NCBI GenBank assembly: GCA_947426945.1
Contig: CANEFX010000014.1
Location: forward strand, 1 to 64,000
Direction: 5' to 3'
Source of the DNA: an uncultured Bacillota bacterium
GTDB lineage: Bacteria > Bacillota > Clostridia > Oscillospirales > Oscillospiraceae
DNA: 64,000 bases
In this document: positions 25,597 to 34,642 of the stretch, piece after piece
Layout of the letters: every line of letters starts with the position of its first letter
Position numbering within the stretch: position 1 is the stretch's first letter
Notes under the pieces: model-generated
The model's database searches: none
Told to the model about the DNA's origin: nothing
What the model saw: the letters and a program-made list of their open reading frames with translations, nothing else
Made by a program: the position numbers and the translations under genes

Positions 25597-26118
25597 ATGA
25601 ACTACGCCGATATTAAAAAGGTAGATGTGGCCAACGGGCCGGGGGTGCGGGTATCCCTGTTTGTCTCCGGCTGCACGCACCACTGTGAGGGCTGCTTCAA
25701 CCCGGAGACCTGGGACTTTTCCTACGGCGCTCTCTTCGGAGAGGCAGAGATCGAGAAGATTCTCATCCTGCTGGCTCCCGACCACATCCGGGGGCTGTCC
25801 CTGCTGGGAGGCGAGCCCTTTGAGCCGGAAAATCAGGCGGCTGTGTTGGAGCTGGTCCGCCGGGTGCGGGAAAAACTGCCTGGCAAGACCATTTGGTGCT
25901 ATTCTGGCTACCTCTTCGAGGCGTTGGCCGCCGGGGAGGTGGGGACGCACAGCCGGGAGCTGCTGGAGGGACTGGATATTCTGGTGGACGGCCCCTTTAC
26001 ACTGGCGAAAAAGGACCTGGGACTGCGGTTCCGGGGCTCCTCCAACCAGCGGATTCTCGACGTGCCCGCCTCTCTGGATGCAGGCACGGCCGTACTCTGT
26101 GAAACGTATATGACGTAG
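25597..26118 (+). CDS. nrdG: Anaerobic ribonucleotide reductase activating protein (radical SAM)
   Basis: 173 aa. Uses a [4Fe-4S] cluster and SAM to make the glycyl radical on NrdD. The radical-SAM signature C-x3-C-x2-C is in VSGCTHHCEGCFNPETW, and the SAM-binding GGEPF motif follows in SLLGGEPFEPENQ. Length is typical. It forms a functional pair with nrdD and is separated from it by a hairpin and a small membrane peptide gene. Confidence 0.95.
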   Translation: MNYADIKKVDVANGPGVRVSLFVSGCTHHCEGCFNPETWDFSYGALFGEAEIEKILILLAPDHIRGLSLLGGEPFEPENQAAVLELVRRVREKLPGKTIWCYSGYLFEALAAGEVGTHSRELLEGLDILVDGPFTLAKKDLGLRFRGSSNQRILDVPASLDAGTAVLCETYMT

Positions 26119-26135
26119 GCTCCTTTATACACAGT

Positions 26136-26169
26136 GCCCGCTTTTTATGGAAAGCGGGCCTTCTTTTTG
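26136..26169 (+). terminator. Terminator after nrdG
   Basis: A perfect 9-bp stem GCCCGCTTT/AAAGCGGGC with a 6-nt loop, followed by cttctttttg. Confidence 0.85.
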
Positions 26170-26198
26170 TTGAAAGCAGCGGGAGCATGTGGTAAAAT
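26170..26198 (+). promoter_or_regulatory. Sigma-A promoter of the fumarase operon
   Basis: TTGAAA (26170-26175), a 17-bp spacer and TAAAAT (26193-26198), 34 bp before the ATG at 26232. Confidence 0.7.
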
Positions 26199-26231
26199 AG
26201 GGATATTGACTGAATTGAGGAGGCCGGCGCC

Positions 26232-27071
26232 ATGAGGACTATCCCCGCCGCTGACATTACCGCCGCCGTGGCCCGGTTGTGTATCCGGGCCAATACCGTC
26301 CTGCCCGCCGACGTGGCCGCCGCCCTGGATCGCTGCCATGCATTTGAGCCCTGGCCCCTGGCCGGGAAAACCCTGGGCCTGCTCCAGGACAATTTGGTAC
26401 AGGCCAAAGAGCGAAATCTGCCCATCTGTCAGGACACCGGCATGGCCTGCGTCTTTGTTGAGCTGGGCCAGGAGGTCCACATTGAAGGGAATTTTGAGGA
26501 GGCGGTTCATGAGGGCGTCCGCCGGGGCTACGGTGAAGGCTTTCTGCGCAAGTCCATTGTAGCCGATCCCCTGCGCCGGGAGAATACCGGAGACAACGCC
26601 CCCGCCGCCATTACTCTGCGGCTGGTCTCCGGAGACAGATGTACTATTACCGTAGTTCCCAAGGGCTTCGGATCGGAGAATATGAGCCGCCTGGGGATGC
26701 TGAAACCAGCCGACGGGGTGGAGGGCGTCAAAAAATTCGTGGTGGACACCGTCCGGCTGGCCGGACCCAACCCCTGCCCCCCGGTGGTGCTGGGAATCGG
26801 CGTCGGCGGCTCCTTTGACAAGGCGGCCGCCCTGGCCAAACACGCCCTGCTCCGGCCCTTGGATGTGAAGCATCCCGACCCCTTCTACGCCGCCCTGGAG
26901 GATGACCTGCTGGAGGAGATCAACGCCCTGGGCATCGGCCCTCAGGGCTTCGGCGGCAGGACCACCTGCCTGGGGCTGGCCATTGAGGCCGCCCCCACCC
27001 ACGTGGCCGGACTGCCCGTGGCGGTAAACGTGAGCTGTCACGTCACCAGAAGAGCGGCGGAGGTGCTTTAA
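26232..27071 (+). CDS. Class I (Fe-S) fumarate hydratase / L(+)-tartrate dehydratase, alpha subunit
   Basis: 279 aa, corresponding to the N-terminal half of one-chain FumA/FumB. With the beta subunit it reversibly hydrates fumarate to malate using an oxygen-labile [4Fe-4S] cluster. Cluster-ligand regions are ICQDTGMACVFVELG, the segment around PNPCPPVVLGIGVGGSF, and GFGGRTTCLG. Split alpha/beta fumarases are usual in strict anaerobes. The stop overlaps the beta-subunit start (TAATG). Fumarase and tartrate dehydratase are hard to separate by sequence; fumarase is more common in this context. Confidence 0.9.
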   Translation: MRTIPAADITAAVARLCIRANTVLPADVAAALDRCHAFEPWPLAGKTLGLLQDNLVQAKERNLPICQDTGMACVFVELGQEVHIEGNFEEAVHEGVRRGYGEGFLRKSIVADPLRRENTGDNAPAAITLRLVSGDRCTITVVPKGFGSENMSRLGMLKPADGVEGVKKFVVDTVRLAGPNPCPPVVLGIGVGGSFDKAAALAKHALLRPLDVKHPDPFYAALEDDLLEEINALGIGPQGFGGRTTCLGLAIEAAPTHVAGLPVAVNVSCHVTRRAAEVL

Positions 27072-27634
27072 TGCAGTACAAGCTGACCACACCTGTCACC
27101 CGGGAGGATCTGTCCCCCCTGCGGGCGGGAGACACGGTGCTGCTGTCCGGAACGGTATATACCGCCCGGGACGCAGCCCACAAGCGCCTGATGGCGCTGC
27201 TGGACGCGGGAGAGCCCCTTCCTTTCCCGGTGGAGGGCTCCGCCCTGTATTACGTAGGCCCTACCCCGGAGCGGCCGGGGGAGGTAATTGGCTCCGCCGG
27301 GCCTACCACCAGCGGGCGGATGGATACCTACTCCCCCCGGCTTCTGGACCTGGGGCAGGCCGTGATGATTGGCAAAGGAGCCCGGAATCAAGTGGTGAAG
27401 GACGCCGTAATCCGGAACGGCGCAGTCTATCTGGCCGCCCTGGGAGGCGCCGGAGCTTTGATGGCGGTCTGTGTGAAGAGGCTGGAGGTAGTCTGCTGGG
27501 AGGACCTGGGATGTGAAGCGGTACGCCGGCTGGAGGTGGAAAATATGCCCCTCACCGTCATCCTGGACCCCAAGGGCGGCGACCTGTACCAAAGCGGCCC
27601 GGCGGCCTACCTGGCCAGTTTAGCGGAGAAGTGA
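27071..27634 (+). CDS. Class I fumarate hydratase / tartrate dehydratase, beta subunit
   Basis: 187 aa, equivalent to the C-terminal half of FumA. Family marks are LSGTVYTARDAAHKRL, YYVGPTPERPGEVIGSAGPT with the substrate-binding SAGPTTSGRMD loop, and MIGKGARN. Its ATG shares one base with the alpha-subunit stop, ensuring coupled, equimolar translation. Confidence 0.92.
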   Translation: MQYKLTTPVTREDLSPLRAGDTVLLSGTVYTARDAAHKRLMALLDAGEPLPFPVEGSALYYVGPTPERPGEVIGSAGPTTSGRMDTYSPRLLDLGQAVMIGKGARNQVVKDAVIRNGAVYLAALGGAGALMAVCVKRLEVVCWEDLGCEAVRRLEVENMPLTVILDPKGGDLYQSGPAAYLASLAEK

Positions 27635-27699
27635 CGGTCCGGTGTATGGGACAGAGTCTGTGATGCTCTGGACGTACTTAATTTGAAGGGAGAACGGCC

Positions 27700-29217
27700 A
27701 TGAATCAGGAATTTTCAGCCCGGCTGGAACGCTGGAACGAGGCAGAGGAATACCAGAAGATCATCGACGCCATTGAGGCCCTGCCCCAGGAAGCGCTGAA
27801 TTTCGATCTCATCAGCACCCTGGCCCGGGCCTATAATAATCTGGCCAGGGCGGTGGAGTCACCGGCGGACCGGAAGCTGTACCAACGCGCCCTGGACCTG
27901 CTCCTCCCCCTGGAGAGCCAGCTGGAGGAGGCCGTCAAGAGAACCTCGGACGCTGCCCACACCTGGAACTTCCGGGTGGGCTACGCCTACTATTTCCTGG
28001 ACCAGGAGGGCCCCGCTCTACCCTACTTTGAAAAGGCCCTGGACGCCCGTCCCGGAGATGAGGACACTCAGGATCTGATCGACCGCTGCCGGCACACCCT
28101 GGCCCTGCCCCTGAGAATCAAGTCCTTTCGGGAGCGGACCCAGGATGGCTGGGACTCCTTTCTGGCCGGCGAAGGGAAACTGCGCGCCCTGTTGGACCGG
28201 GAAGACCGGGAGGCGGTCAGCGAGGAGCTGGTGGAACGGTGCAGCGAGCTGCTTGCTCCCGCCCTTTCCTCCCCTGCCTTCGAGCTGGGCCGCAGCGGGG
28301 AGAAGTATGAGCTGATCCTCTCCCCTGAGGGGGACCGGACCAGGATGCTCCAGTTAGCCTATTTCCGGCGGCGAGCCCCCAGGGCGCTGCTGGAGCGGTG
28401 GAATATCAAGGTCGGGCGCAGCCGCACCGAAAACTTCGGCCTGCGGATGTTTGGCTTGGACGTCTGCCTGGAGGACGTCCAGGCGTGGGCGGAAAAGATC
28501 GGAGACAGCGGCATGGGCCTGAAGCTGTACTGCGAAAAGCTGGCCCCTTTGATGAAAGAAAACCGGGACCAGGTCTGCAGCATCTTCTATATTTTGCTGG
28601 ATCAGGCCCTGGGAGAACTGGCCGCCATGCGGTATGTGGACCGTCTGGACATTCTGGAGACCCCCGAGGCGGGCGAGAGCATTACCCTGGACCGGCTGGC
28701 CGATTTTGTGGCCGTCCATGTGGATCCGGAGGGATGGCCCCGGGCCAACGACCCCGAACTTGCCGGCCAGCGGTATACCGCCTACGAGGGCAGGCCCTCC
28801 GAGGAGGAGGATTGGCCTCTGCGCGCCGACGTATTTGCGGGTGTGACCTGCTGCGCCCCCCTCATCAACGGCTACCTCCAGAGGGACGACTTCTTTATGG
28901 ACCGCCTCCAGCGGGACGGAGTCGTTCCCGGCTTTTTCTACTATCCTCTGGACGGGGTGAACCGGAAAGAAATTCTGGACTTGCGGGACCAGCTGGAGCA
29001 GGCCATTGCGGCCCGGTGCGGTGAGGGAATCGTCACCTTCATTGGCGGGGCTACCGGCACCTCCTTCGGCTATCTGGACTTTATCGCCTGGGATCTGAAG
29101 GTGCTGCTGGACGCCGCCGTGGAGGTCTTTGCCGGAGCTCCCGTAGCGTGGGCCGCCTTTCACACCTTCCGCTTTGCTGTGAGCGGAGTGGGTTTGAAGA
29201 AGGAACAAGAGGGGTAG
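27700..29217 (+). CDS. TPR-domain protein of unknown function
   Basis: 505 aa. The N-terminal ~150 residues form helical TPR-like repeats (AEEYQKIIDAIEALP, LARAYNNLARAV, VGYAYYFLDQEGPALPYFEKALDARP). This part is clearly related to the N-terminus of the TPR-SUFU gene 2.9 kb downstream, with YQKIID and LARAYNN shared. The C-terminal ~350 residues are a soluble alpha/beta region I cannot assign. There is no signal peptide or membrane segment, so it is cytosolic. It heads a same-strand cluster of three that resembles orphan immunity-type genes. Confidence 0.7.
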   Translation: MNQEFSARLERWNEAEEYQKIIDAIEALPQEALNFDLISTLARAYNNLARAVESPADRKLYQRALDLLLPLESQLEEAVKRTSDAAHTWNFRVGYAYYFLDQEGPALPYFEKALDARPGDEDTQDLIDRCRHTLALPLRIKSFRERTQDGWDSFLAGEGKLRALLDREDREAVSEELVERCSELLAPALSSPAFELGRSGEKYELILSPEGDRTRMLQLAYFRRRAPRALLERWNIKVGRSRTENFGLRMFGLDVCLEDVQAWAEKIGDSGMGLKLYCEKLAPLMKENRDQVCSIFYILLDQALGELAAMRYVDRLDILETPEAGESITLDRLADFVAVHVDPEGWPRANDPELAGQRYTAYEGRPSEEEDWPLRADVFAGVTCCAPLINGYLQRDDFFMDRLQRDGVVPGFFYYPLDGVNRKEILDLRDQLEQAIAARCGEGIVTFIGGATGTSFGYLDFIAWDLKVLLDAAVEVFAGAPVAWAAFHTFRFAVSGVGLKKEQEG

Positions 29218-29287
29218 TGGAAAAGGATTTTCCTTTGATTCTTTCTTTTTTGAAAAAGAGAAGGAACACATGGAGGAGGAGTGCGGC

Positions 29288-30565
29288 ATGAGCATCGGGT
29301 TAAGCTTCATCGGCAAAATTGACAGCCCCCAGGCGCTGCTGGAGGCGGCGAAGATTCTGGCGGCCGAGCAGAACTACTGCCTGACCGCAGGAGAGAGCGG
29401 CCTGAAGGTTGTCTTGTGCCCTCTGGGGGGCGAGGTAAACATTCTGTGGCGGCCTGAGGGGGACCCGGCCGGACCTTGGCTGGTACGGGGGGACTGCGTA
29501 TCCACCCCCGCCGGGGCGGGGCTTCATCGGGCGGCGGTGGAGCTGCTGGACAACCTCCCCATCCACGCCCTGACGGTGGAGGACGAGACCGGCTTCTGCC
29601 GCCACCGGGATTTTCATCGGATGAAGGAGGAACACTTCTACCCCTGGTTGAAAACTCTGGTGGACGTATGCCGTCAGGAGTGCGGGAAGGGGGCGTCCGG
29701 GATGCAGCTGTGCTGGGACCTGGAGCAGTATGCTCCCCAGGATATCCCGGATACAGTGGTCACACCTGTGGGCCGTTTCCTGCTGTCGGAACTTGTGGAC
29801 CTGCTGGAGAAGGAGGGCGTCGAAGCCCTGGCAGGCCGTTTCTTCCTCTGGAACGGCCGAATTCGGGACGCCAAATTTTACCGCAACCGGGCCATCAACG
29901 CCCTGTGGGAGCAGTGCTGTTTTGCTCCCTCTGCCCGGAGCTGGGAGGACGAGGCGGTCAACGCCGCCATTCTGGACGATCTGGAGCGGGCCGCCAAACT
30001 GGACCCGTCCCTCCCCCTGCCCCGGGCGGCCTATGAGGAGGTATGTGCCCTTGCCCGAAGAGAACCCGCTCTCCCACAGGGTCCCTGTCTGGCGGAGGCG
30101 TTCTCCCCCGGCTACCGGAAGGGCCTGGTTACCCACAGCTTGGGTGCCCTGCGGCTCACCCTGCCCGGCTCCTTCCAGTGCGGCTGGGAGCAGTGGGAGA
30201 AGGGGGGAGGCGCATATCTGTGGACTGACGGCAGCGGACCCGTCTGGCGTGTAAGCCCATATCGGATGCGGGATGGAGACGCCCGGTTTACCGATCATCT
30301 GGACACCCTCAACGGCGTGGAAGCCCGGGAGCTGAAGGGCGGCGCTCTGCGCTGGGGCTGGAAAGATATCTGTGAGGACGGAGAGCGGCTTTACCAGGTG
30401 ATGTGTGAGGTAACTGCCGGCTCCTCCCTCTTTGTAATCACCGTCACCTGCTCCGCCCCCGGGGAGCTGAGCTCCGTGGCGGAGCTGATCGGCCGTATTT
30501 CGGTGGTGACCAATAAGGCCCATCGGGAAACGGTGCATACACAAAACAGCGGCGGGGAGGCGTGA
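29288..30565 (+). CDS. Hypothetical protein of the TPR-SUFU cluster
   Basis: 425 aa from ATG 29288, with GGAGGAG about 8 nt upstream (the track start is six codons earlier, inside the Shine-Dalgarno). A soluble, acidic protein with Trp-rich segments (QCGWEQWEKGGGAYLWTDG, ALRWGWKDICEDGERLYQV) and no motif I can name. It lies 70 bp after the first TPR gene and 66 bp before the TPR-SUFU gene, so the three are probably one operon. Function unknown. Confidence 0.65.
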   Translation: MSIGLSFIGKIDSPQALLEAAKILAAEQNYCLTAGESGLKVVLCPLGGEVNILWRPEGDPAGPWLVRGDCVSTPAGAGLHRAAVELLDNLPIHALTVEDETGFCRHRDFHRMKEEHFYPWLKTLVDVCRQECGKGASGMQLCWDLEQYAPQDIPDTVVTPVGRFLLSELVDLLEKEGVEALAGRFFLWNGRIRDAKFYRNRAINALWEQCCFAPSARSWEDEAVNAAILDDLERAAKLDPSLPLPRAAYEEVCALARREPALPQGPCLAEAFSPGYRKGLVTHSLGALRLTLPGSFQCGWEQWEKGGGAYLWTDGSGPVWRVSPYRMRDGDARFTDHLDTLNGVEARELKGGALRWGWKDICEDGERLYQVMCEVTAGSSLFVITVTCSAPGELSSVAELIGRISVVTNKAHRETVHTQNSGGEA

Positions 30566-30631
30566 CCGGCTGCCCGCCACCGACGCGCGAGCTTACAGGA
30601 CCTACATGCTTTTTGCGGAAAGGAACATGCC

Positions 30632-32008
30632 ATGGACGACTTTTTATCCCTTCTGGAGTACTGGAACCGGGACGGCGCCTATCAGAAGATCATCGACAGA
30701 CTGGAGAACCTGTCCAGCACCCAAAAACTGGACTACAGCCTCACCTGCCAGCTGGCCCGGGCCTACAACAACATCGCAGACTCGGAAAACGAGGCGTTCA
30801 CGGCCCAGCTGAAGCGGGCGGAGGAGCTGCTGCTTTCGGTTGAGCCTGAGGGAAGGGACGACCCTCTCTGGCACTACCGCCTGGGCTACTCCCTGTTCTA
30901 TCAGGACCGGGAGCAGGAGGCCCTGTCCTGCTTCCGGAGCGCGTTGGAGCTGGACCCCGAGGATGAGGACGCCAAACACTTTATTCGGGAATGTGAGAAG
31001 TATATTGCCGCCAAGGAATACCATCCTGAGACATACGAGCAAGCGGACTGGGAGGCGGTGGAGGCCCACTTGGACAGATACTTCGGCCGCTGTGACAACG
31101 TATTCCACGAGATCGTCTCCCCTGACATCCATGTGGATATTTACATTATGAAACCCACGCCGGAGCGCAATTACTACGTCCTGTCCACCCTCGGCATGGG
31201 AGCCCATCGAATGAATGTGCCCGAGGAGCTGGCAGACCGAAAGCTGGAGCGGGCGGAGATCATCGCCGCCCTGCCCCCGGACTGGAGGATCGGAGAAGAG
31301 GGTGAGGAGTGGTACTGGCCCATCCGCTGGCTGAAAATTCTGGCCCGTCTGCCCATTCAGGAGGAGAGCTGGCTGGGCTGGGGCCACACCGTAGCCAACC
31401 CGGACGACGCTCCCTTCGCCGGCAACACCAAACTGTGCGGCCTGATGCTCACCGAACCTCAGGGCTTTGACCGGGAGGCTGTCTGTTGCCCTCTGCCTGG
31501 CGGGGACGAGGTAAACTTCTACCAGATGATCCCCCTCACCTTCGAGGAGATGCAGTTCAAGCTGACCCACGACGCCCAGACCCTGCTGGCCCGGTTCTCC
31601 CCGGAACAGCTGCAGGTGGTGGACCTGAACCGGCCCAGCGTCTGTCCCGACGCACCGGAAAAGCGGTTCGCCATCCCCCGGGAGGCGCTGAAGGAGCTCT
31701 ATCAGGGTGACGGCCCCCAGGGCTGCATCGCCACCGACCGGATCGTGGTGGATCACGCCCCTGTGGGCTACTGCTGGCGGGAGGCGCCCGATTCCGGAGA
31801 CGAGGCCTGGGACAGCGGCTGGCGGTTCACCGCCGGGGACGAGAGCGGTCTCTACATGGACGACCCGGACCACTCCGGTGTCTACGCCCTGAACACCATC
31901 TGCAACTATGACCCGGAGATTATTCCCCTGCTGGACTCCGAGCCCGGCACCGCCTGGAGCCGGGGGGAGGACGGAGTGTTCCGCCCGGAACTGTATGAGG
32001 ACGCGTAG
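30632..32008 (+). CDS. TPR - suppressor of fused (SUFU) - DUF2185 fusion protein
   Basis: 458 aa. Three parts: TPR-like repeats (~1-130: AYQKIIDRLENL, LARAYNNIADSE, LGYSLFYQDREQEALSCF); a SUFU domain (~150-345) with HVDIYIMKPTPERNYYVLST, GMGAHRMNVPEEL and AALPPDWRI; and a C-terminal DUF2185 (Imm33-like) domain (~360-458) with GWRFTAGDESGLYMDDPD and VYALNTICNYDPEIIPLLDS. SUFU and DUF2185 are both known as immunity-type domains of bacterial polymorphic toxin loci. No toxin gene lies next to it, so it may be an orphan immunity protein or have a housekeeping role. Confidence 0.82.
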   Translation: MDDFLSLLEYWNRDGAYQKIIDRLENLSSTQKLDYSLTCQLARAYNNIADSENEAFTAQLKRAEELLLSVEPEGRDDPLWHYRLGYSLFYQDREQEALSCFRSALELDPEDEDAKHFIRECEKYIAAKEYHPETYEQADWEAVEAHLDRYFGRCDNVFHEIVSPDIHVDIYIMKPTPERNYYVLSTLGMGAHRMNVPEELADRKLERAEIIAALPPDWRIGEEGEEWYWPIRWLKILARLPIQEESWLGWGHTVANPDDAPFAGNTKLCGLMLTEPQGFDREAVCCPLPGGDEVNFYQMIPLTFEEMQFKLTHDAQTLLARFSPEQLQVVDLNRPSVCPDAPEKRFAIPREALKELYQGDGPQGCIATDRIVVDHAPVGYCWREAPDSGDEAWDSGWRFTAGDESGLYMDDPDHSGVYALNTICNYDPEIIPLLDSEPGTAWSRGEDGVFRPELYEDA

Positions 32009-32033
32009 GGACGGATATTATTCTCTCCCGCAC

Positions 32034-32072
32034 TCAACCCCGGCAGTTTTTTAGCTGCCGGGGTTGACATTT
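32034..32072 (+). terminator. Terminator after the TPR-SUFU gene
   Basis: A perfect 13-bp stem TCAACCCCGGCAG/CTGCCGGGGTTGA with an 8-nt T-rich loop, followed by catttt. Its descending arm overlaps the -35 of the next promoter. Confidence 0.8.
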
Positions 32073-32092
32073 TCTTCCCGCTCCTGTATAAT
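32064..32092 (+). promoter_or_regulatory. Consensus sigma-A promoter of the Crp/Fnr gene
   Basis: TTGACA (32064-32069), a 17-bp spacer and TATAAT (32087-32092): a perfect match to both hexamers. The -35 overlaps the upstream terminator stem. Confidence 0.88.
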
Positions 32093-32131
32093 CCAATTCG
32101 TCTCAAATAAGACAGTTTGGAGGCGATATCC

Positions 32132-32773
32132 TTGCCCCTCACAAGAGAAGACGTCTCCCTGCTTGCCGCCTGTCCCCTGTTCCGGGACACGGAGCCGGAG
32201 CTGCTGCGCACCCTTTTTGAGCTGAAGGGTGCCGACCTGGTTCGCTTTGACCCCGGGGTGGTGTACAGCCCCCGGCACTTCAGCCGTTCTCTAGGCATAG
32301 TGCTGTCAGGGCAGCTCCAGGTGACCAAGGGTAGCCTGGCCGTCAGCGTGCTGGAGCCGGGAGACCTGTTTGGGGCTGCCGCCCTGTACAGCGACGAGCC
32401 GGAGTTCGCCACCACCATCACCGCCAGAGGACCCAGCCGTTGCCTGATGCTGGACCAGCAGCTGGTGGACCGGCTGCTGGCTGAACAGGGACAGATTCGG
32501 GAAAACTATCTGCGCTACCTCACCGGACGCATCCGATTTCTTTCCGGGCGGCTGCAAACTCTGGCTCAGCCCGGGGTGGAGGGCAAGCTGGCCCGCTACC
32601 TGCTGGCCAACGGCGGGAGCTCCTGTCCCGCCACCCAGCTGTGCCAACGGCTCGGAATCAGCCGGGCCTCCCTCTATCGGGCCTTTACCGCCCTGGAGGA
32701 CAGCGGTCTTATCGTTCGGGAAGGCAAAACCATTACCGTTGTCGATCCTGTGGGACTGGAGACAGTTCTGTAA
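32132..32773 (+). CDS. Crp/Fnr-family transcriptional regulator
   Basis: 213 aa from a TTG at 32132 with GGAGG 8 nt upstream; the earlier TTG of the track (32117) precedes the Shine-Dalgarno. The N-terminal ~120 residues form a cyclic-nucleotide-like beta barrel (VVYSPRHFSRSLGIVLSGQL), followed by the long dimer helix, and a C-terminal winged helix-turn-helix (ATQLCQRLGISRASLYRAF). There are few Cys, and no Fnr-type cluster is evident. It lies 20 bp before an ABC transporter operon and probably controls it; the effector is unknown. Confidence 0.88.
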   Translation: MPLTREDVSLLAACPLFRDTEPELLRTLFELKGADLVRFDPGVVYSPRHFSRSLGIVLSGQLQVTKGSLAVSVLEPGDLFGAAALYSDEPEFATTITARGPSRCLMLDQQLVDRLLAEQGQIRENYLRYLTGRIRFLSGRLQTLAQPGVEGKLARYLLANGGSSCPATQLCQRLGISRASLYRAFTALEDSGLIVREGKTITVVDPVGLETVL

Positions 32774-32793
32774 CCAAGAAAGGATGATTTATC

Positions 32794-33873
32794 ATGAAAC
32801 GTACTCTCTCACTCCTCCTCACTGCCGCCCTGGCCCTGTCTCTGTTGTCAGGCTGCGGACCCAAAAATCCCTCTGCCGGGGGCAGCTCCTCCGCTCCCGG
32901 GTCCAGCTCCAGCCAGCCGGACGGCTCCGGCCAGGACGGCAGCCAGTCCACCCCGGAGGTGGACGCCCCGGTCATCAAGTTTATGGCCCTCTCCGGCCCC
33001 ACCGGGGTAGGGGCCTCCTGGCTGATGGACAACTACTCCGCCGAGAACGCCTTTGAGGGTATGCCCTTCATCCTGGACAGCGCCATCGTCACCGACAACG
33101 AGGAGGTCAAAAACGCTCTGATCAACGGGGATGTGGACATCGCCGCCATCGCCACCAACCTGGCCGCCAATCTGTATGCCAAGAGCGACGGGGCGATCCA
33201 GGTGCTGGTCATCAATACCATGGGCGTCCTCTATATCCTGGAGAAGGGGGACACTGTCCACAGTATGGCCGACCTGAAGGGCAAAACCCTGTACTGCCCC
33301 TCCAACACCAAGGGGGCCAATCCGGAGCATATCCTCAACCACCTGCTGAAGGGCAACGGCGTGGCTCCCTCTGATGTAAACATCGAGTGGCTCACCCCCC
33401 AGGAGATCACCGCCAAGATGTCCTCCTCCGATTCCGGCATCTGCATGCTCCCCGTCCCCGCTGCCACCGCCCTGCTAGTGAAGGACAGCGGCGTTCGGGA
33501 AGCAGTCAATATAGGTGAGGCGTGGCAGGACCTGGAGGGGATGCTACCCATGGGCTGTCTCGTGGCCCGCACCAATTATATCCAGGAAAATCCCCAAGCT
33601 GTGGAACAGTTTCTGTCCGCCTACCATGAATCCATTGCCTATATGGCCGACCCGGACAACCGCGCAGACGCTGCCGCCCTGGTGGTGGAGTACGGCTTCG
33701 CCCCCAACGCCAAGGTGGCAGAGAAGGCCATCCCCCAGTGTTCTCTGGCGTGTATGCCCGGTGTGCAGATGAAGGACGTGCTGGAGAACTACTACGAGGT
33801 CCTGTTCCAAACGGCCCCGGAATCCATCGGCGGCGGCCTGCCCTACGACTCCTTCTACTATGGGGTCTCCTAA
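32794..33873 (+). CDS. ABC transporter substrate-binding lipoprotein (SsuA/ThiY-like)
   Basis: 359 aa. A type II signal peptide ends in a clear lipobox (LLSGC, Cys ~22), then a Gly/Ser/Pro spacer and an NMT1/SsuA-type bilobed domain. Conserved stretches include INGDVDIAAIATNLAANLYAK, MADLKGKTLYCPSNTKGANPEHILNHLL and the ATP-independent hinge region. The family carries sulfonates, taurine, nitrate or thiamin precursors; the substrate is not evident. The permease start lies inside its last codons, giving tight coupling. Confidence 0.88.
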   Translation: MKRTLSLLLTAALALSLLSGCGPKNPSAGGSSSAPGSSSSQPDGSGQDGSQSTPEVDAPVIKFMALSGPTGVGASWLMDNYSAENAFEGMPFILDSAIVTDNEEVKNALINGDVDIAAIATNLAANLYAKSDGAIQVLVINTMGVLYILEKGDTVHSMADLKGKTLYCPSNTKGANPEHILNHLLKGNGVAPSDVNIEWLTPQEITAKMSSSDSGICMLPVPAATALLVKDSGVREAVNIGEAWQDLEGMLPMGCLVARTNYIQENPQAVEQFLSAYHESIAYMADPDNRADAAALVVEYGFAPNAKVAEKAIPQCSLACMPGVQMKDVLENYYEVLFQTAPESIGGGLPYDSFYYGVS

Positions 33874-34642
33874 ACCCCTGAAAAAGCTGCTATACGCCCT
33901 GCCGGCCCCCGCCTTCTGGCTGGGAGTCTGGCAGTTGTGCGCCTTTCTGGTGGACCGGCACGTGGGGGGAAAGGGCAACGAGCTGCTGCTGCCCTACCCC
34001 GCCTCCGTCTGGAACGCCCTGACCGCTATGGCGGGAACGGGGGCGTTCTGGTCCACGATACTCGCCTCTCTGGGACGGATCTCCGTGGGACTGTTCTGCG
34101 GCGTCCTGGCGGGGGGACTGCTGGCCGTCCTCACCCGCGTTTCCCACTGGGCAGACCGGCTTCTCTCCCCGGCCATCCGGGTGGTGCGGGCCGCCCCGGT
34201 GGCCTCCTTCATCCTGCTGGTGCTGCTTTGGACGGGCCGAAACACCGTCCCGGCGGTGATTTCCGCCCTGATGGTCCTCCCCGTGGTGTGGGACAACCTG
34301 TCCCGGGGCATTCAGGCCATAGACCCCAAGCTGCTGGAGCTGTCCCGGTGCTATCGTTTTTCCCGACGGAAAACCGCGACCCTGATCTGCCTCCCCTCTC
34401 TGCGGCCCTACATTCTCACCTCCCTCTCCACCGCCGCCGGCCTGGCCTGGAAATCGGGGGTGGCGGCGGAGGTGCTGTGCCTGCCCGAGCCCTCCCTGGG
34501 TCAGCGCATCTACTACACTAAGTACTATCTGGATATCCCGGAGCTCTTCGCCTGGACGGCGGCCGTCGTCGTTCTGAGCATGCTGCTGGAGCGGCTTCTC
34601 CGGACTTGTCTGACCCGCTGGGGAAGGGGGTGGGGAATGTGA
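33860..34642 (+). CDS. ABC transporter permease (SsuC/TauC/ThiX-like)
   Basis: 260 aa, six transmembrane helices in the BPD_transp_1 fold. The EAA-type cytoplasmic loop that contacts the ATPase is near [31 protein letters not shown] 33860 overlaps the 3' end of the binding-protein gene by 14 bp, and its TGA overlaps the GTG of the ATPase gene. Confidence 0.88.
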   Translation: MGSPKPLKKLLYALPAPAFWLGVWQLCAFLVDRHVGGKGNELLLPYPASVWNALTAMAGTGAFWSTILASLGRISVGLFCGVLAGGLLAVLTRVSHWADRLLSPAIRVVRAAPVASFILLVLLWTGRNTVPAVISALMVLPVVWDNLSRGIQAIDPKLLELSRCYRFSRRKTATLICLPSLRPYILTSLSTAAGLAWKSGVAAEVLCLPEPSLGQRIYYTKYYLDIPELFAWTAAVVVLSMLLERLLRTCLTRWGRGWGM

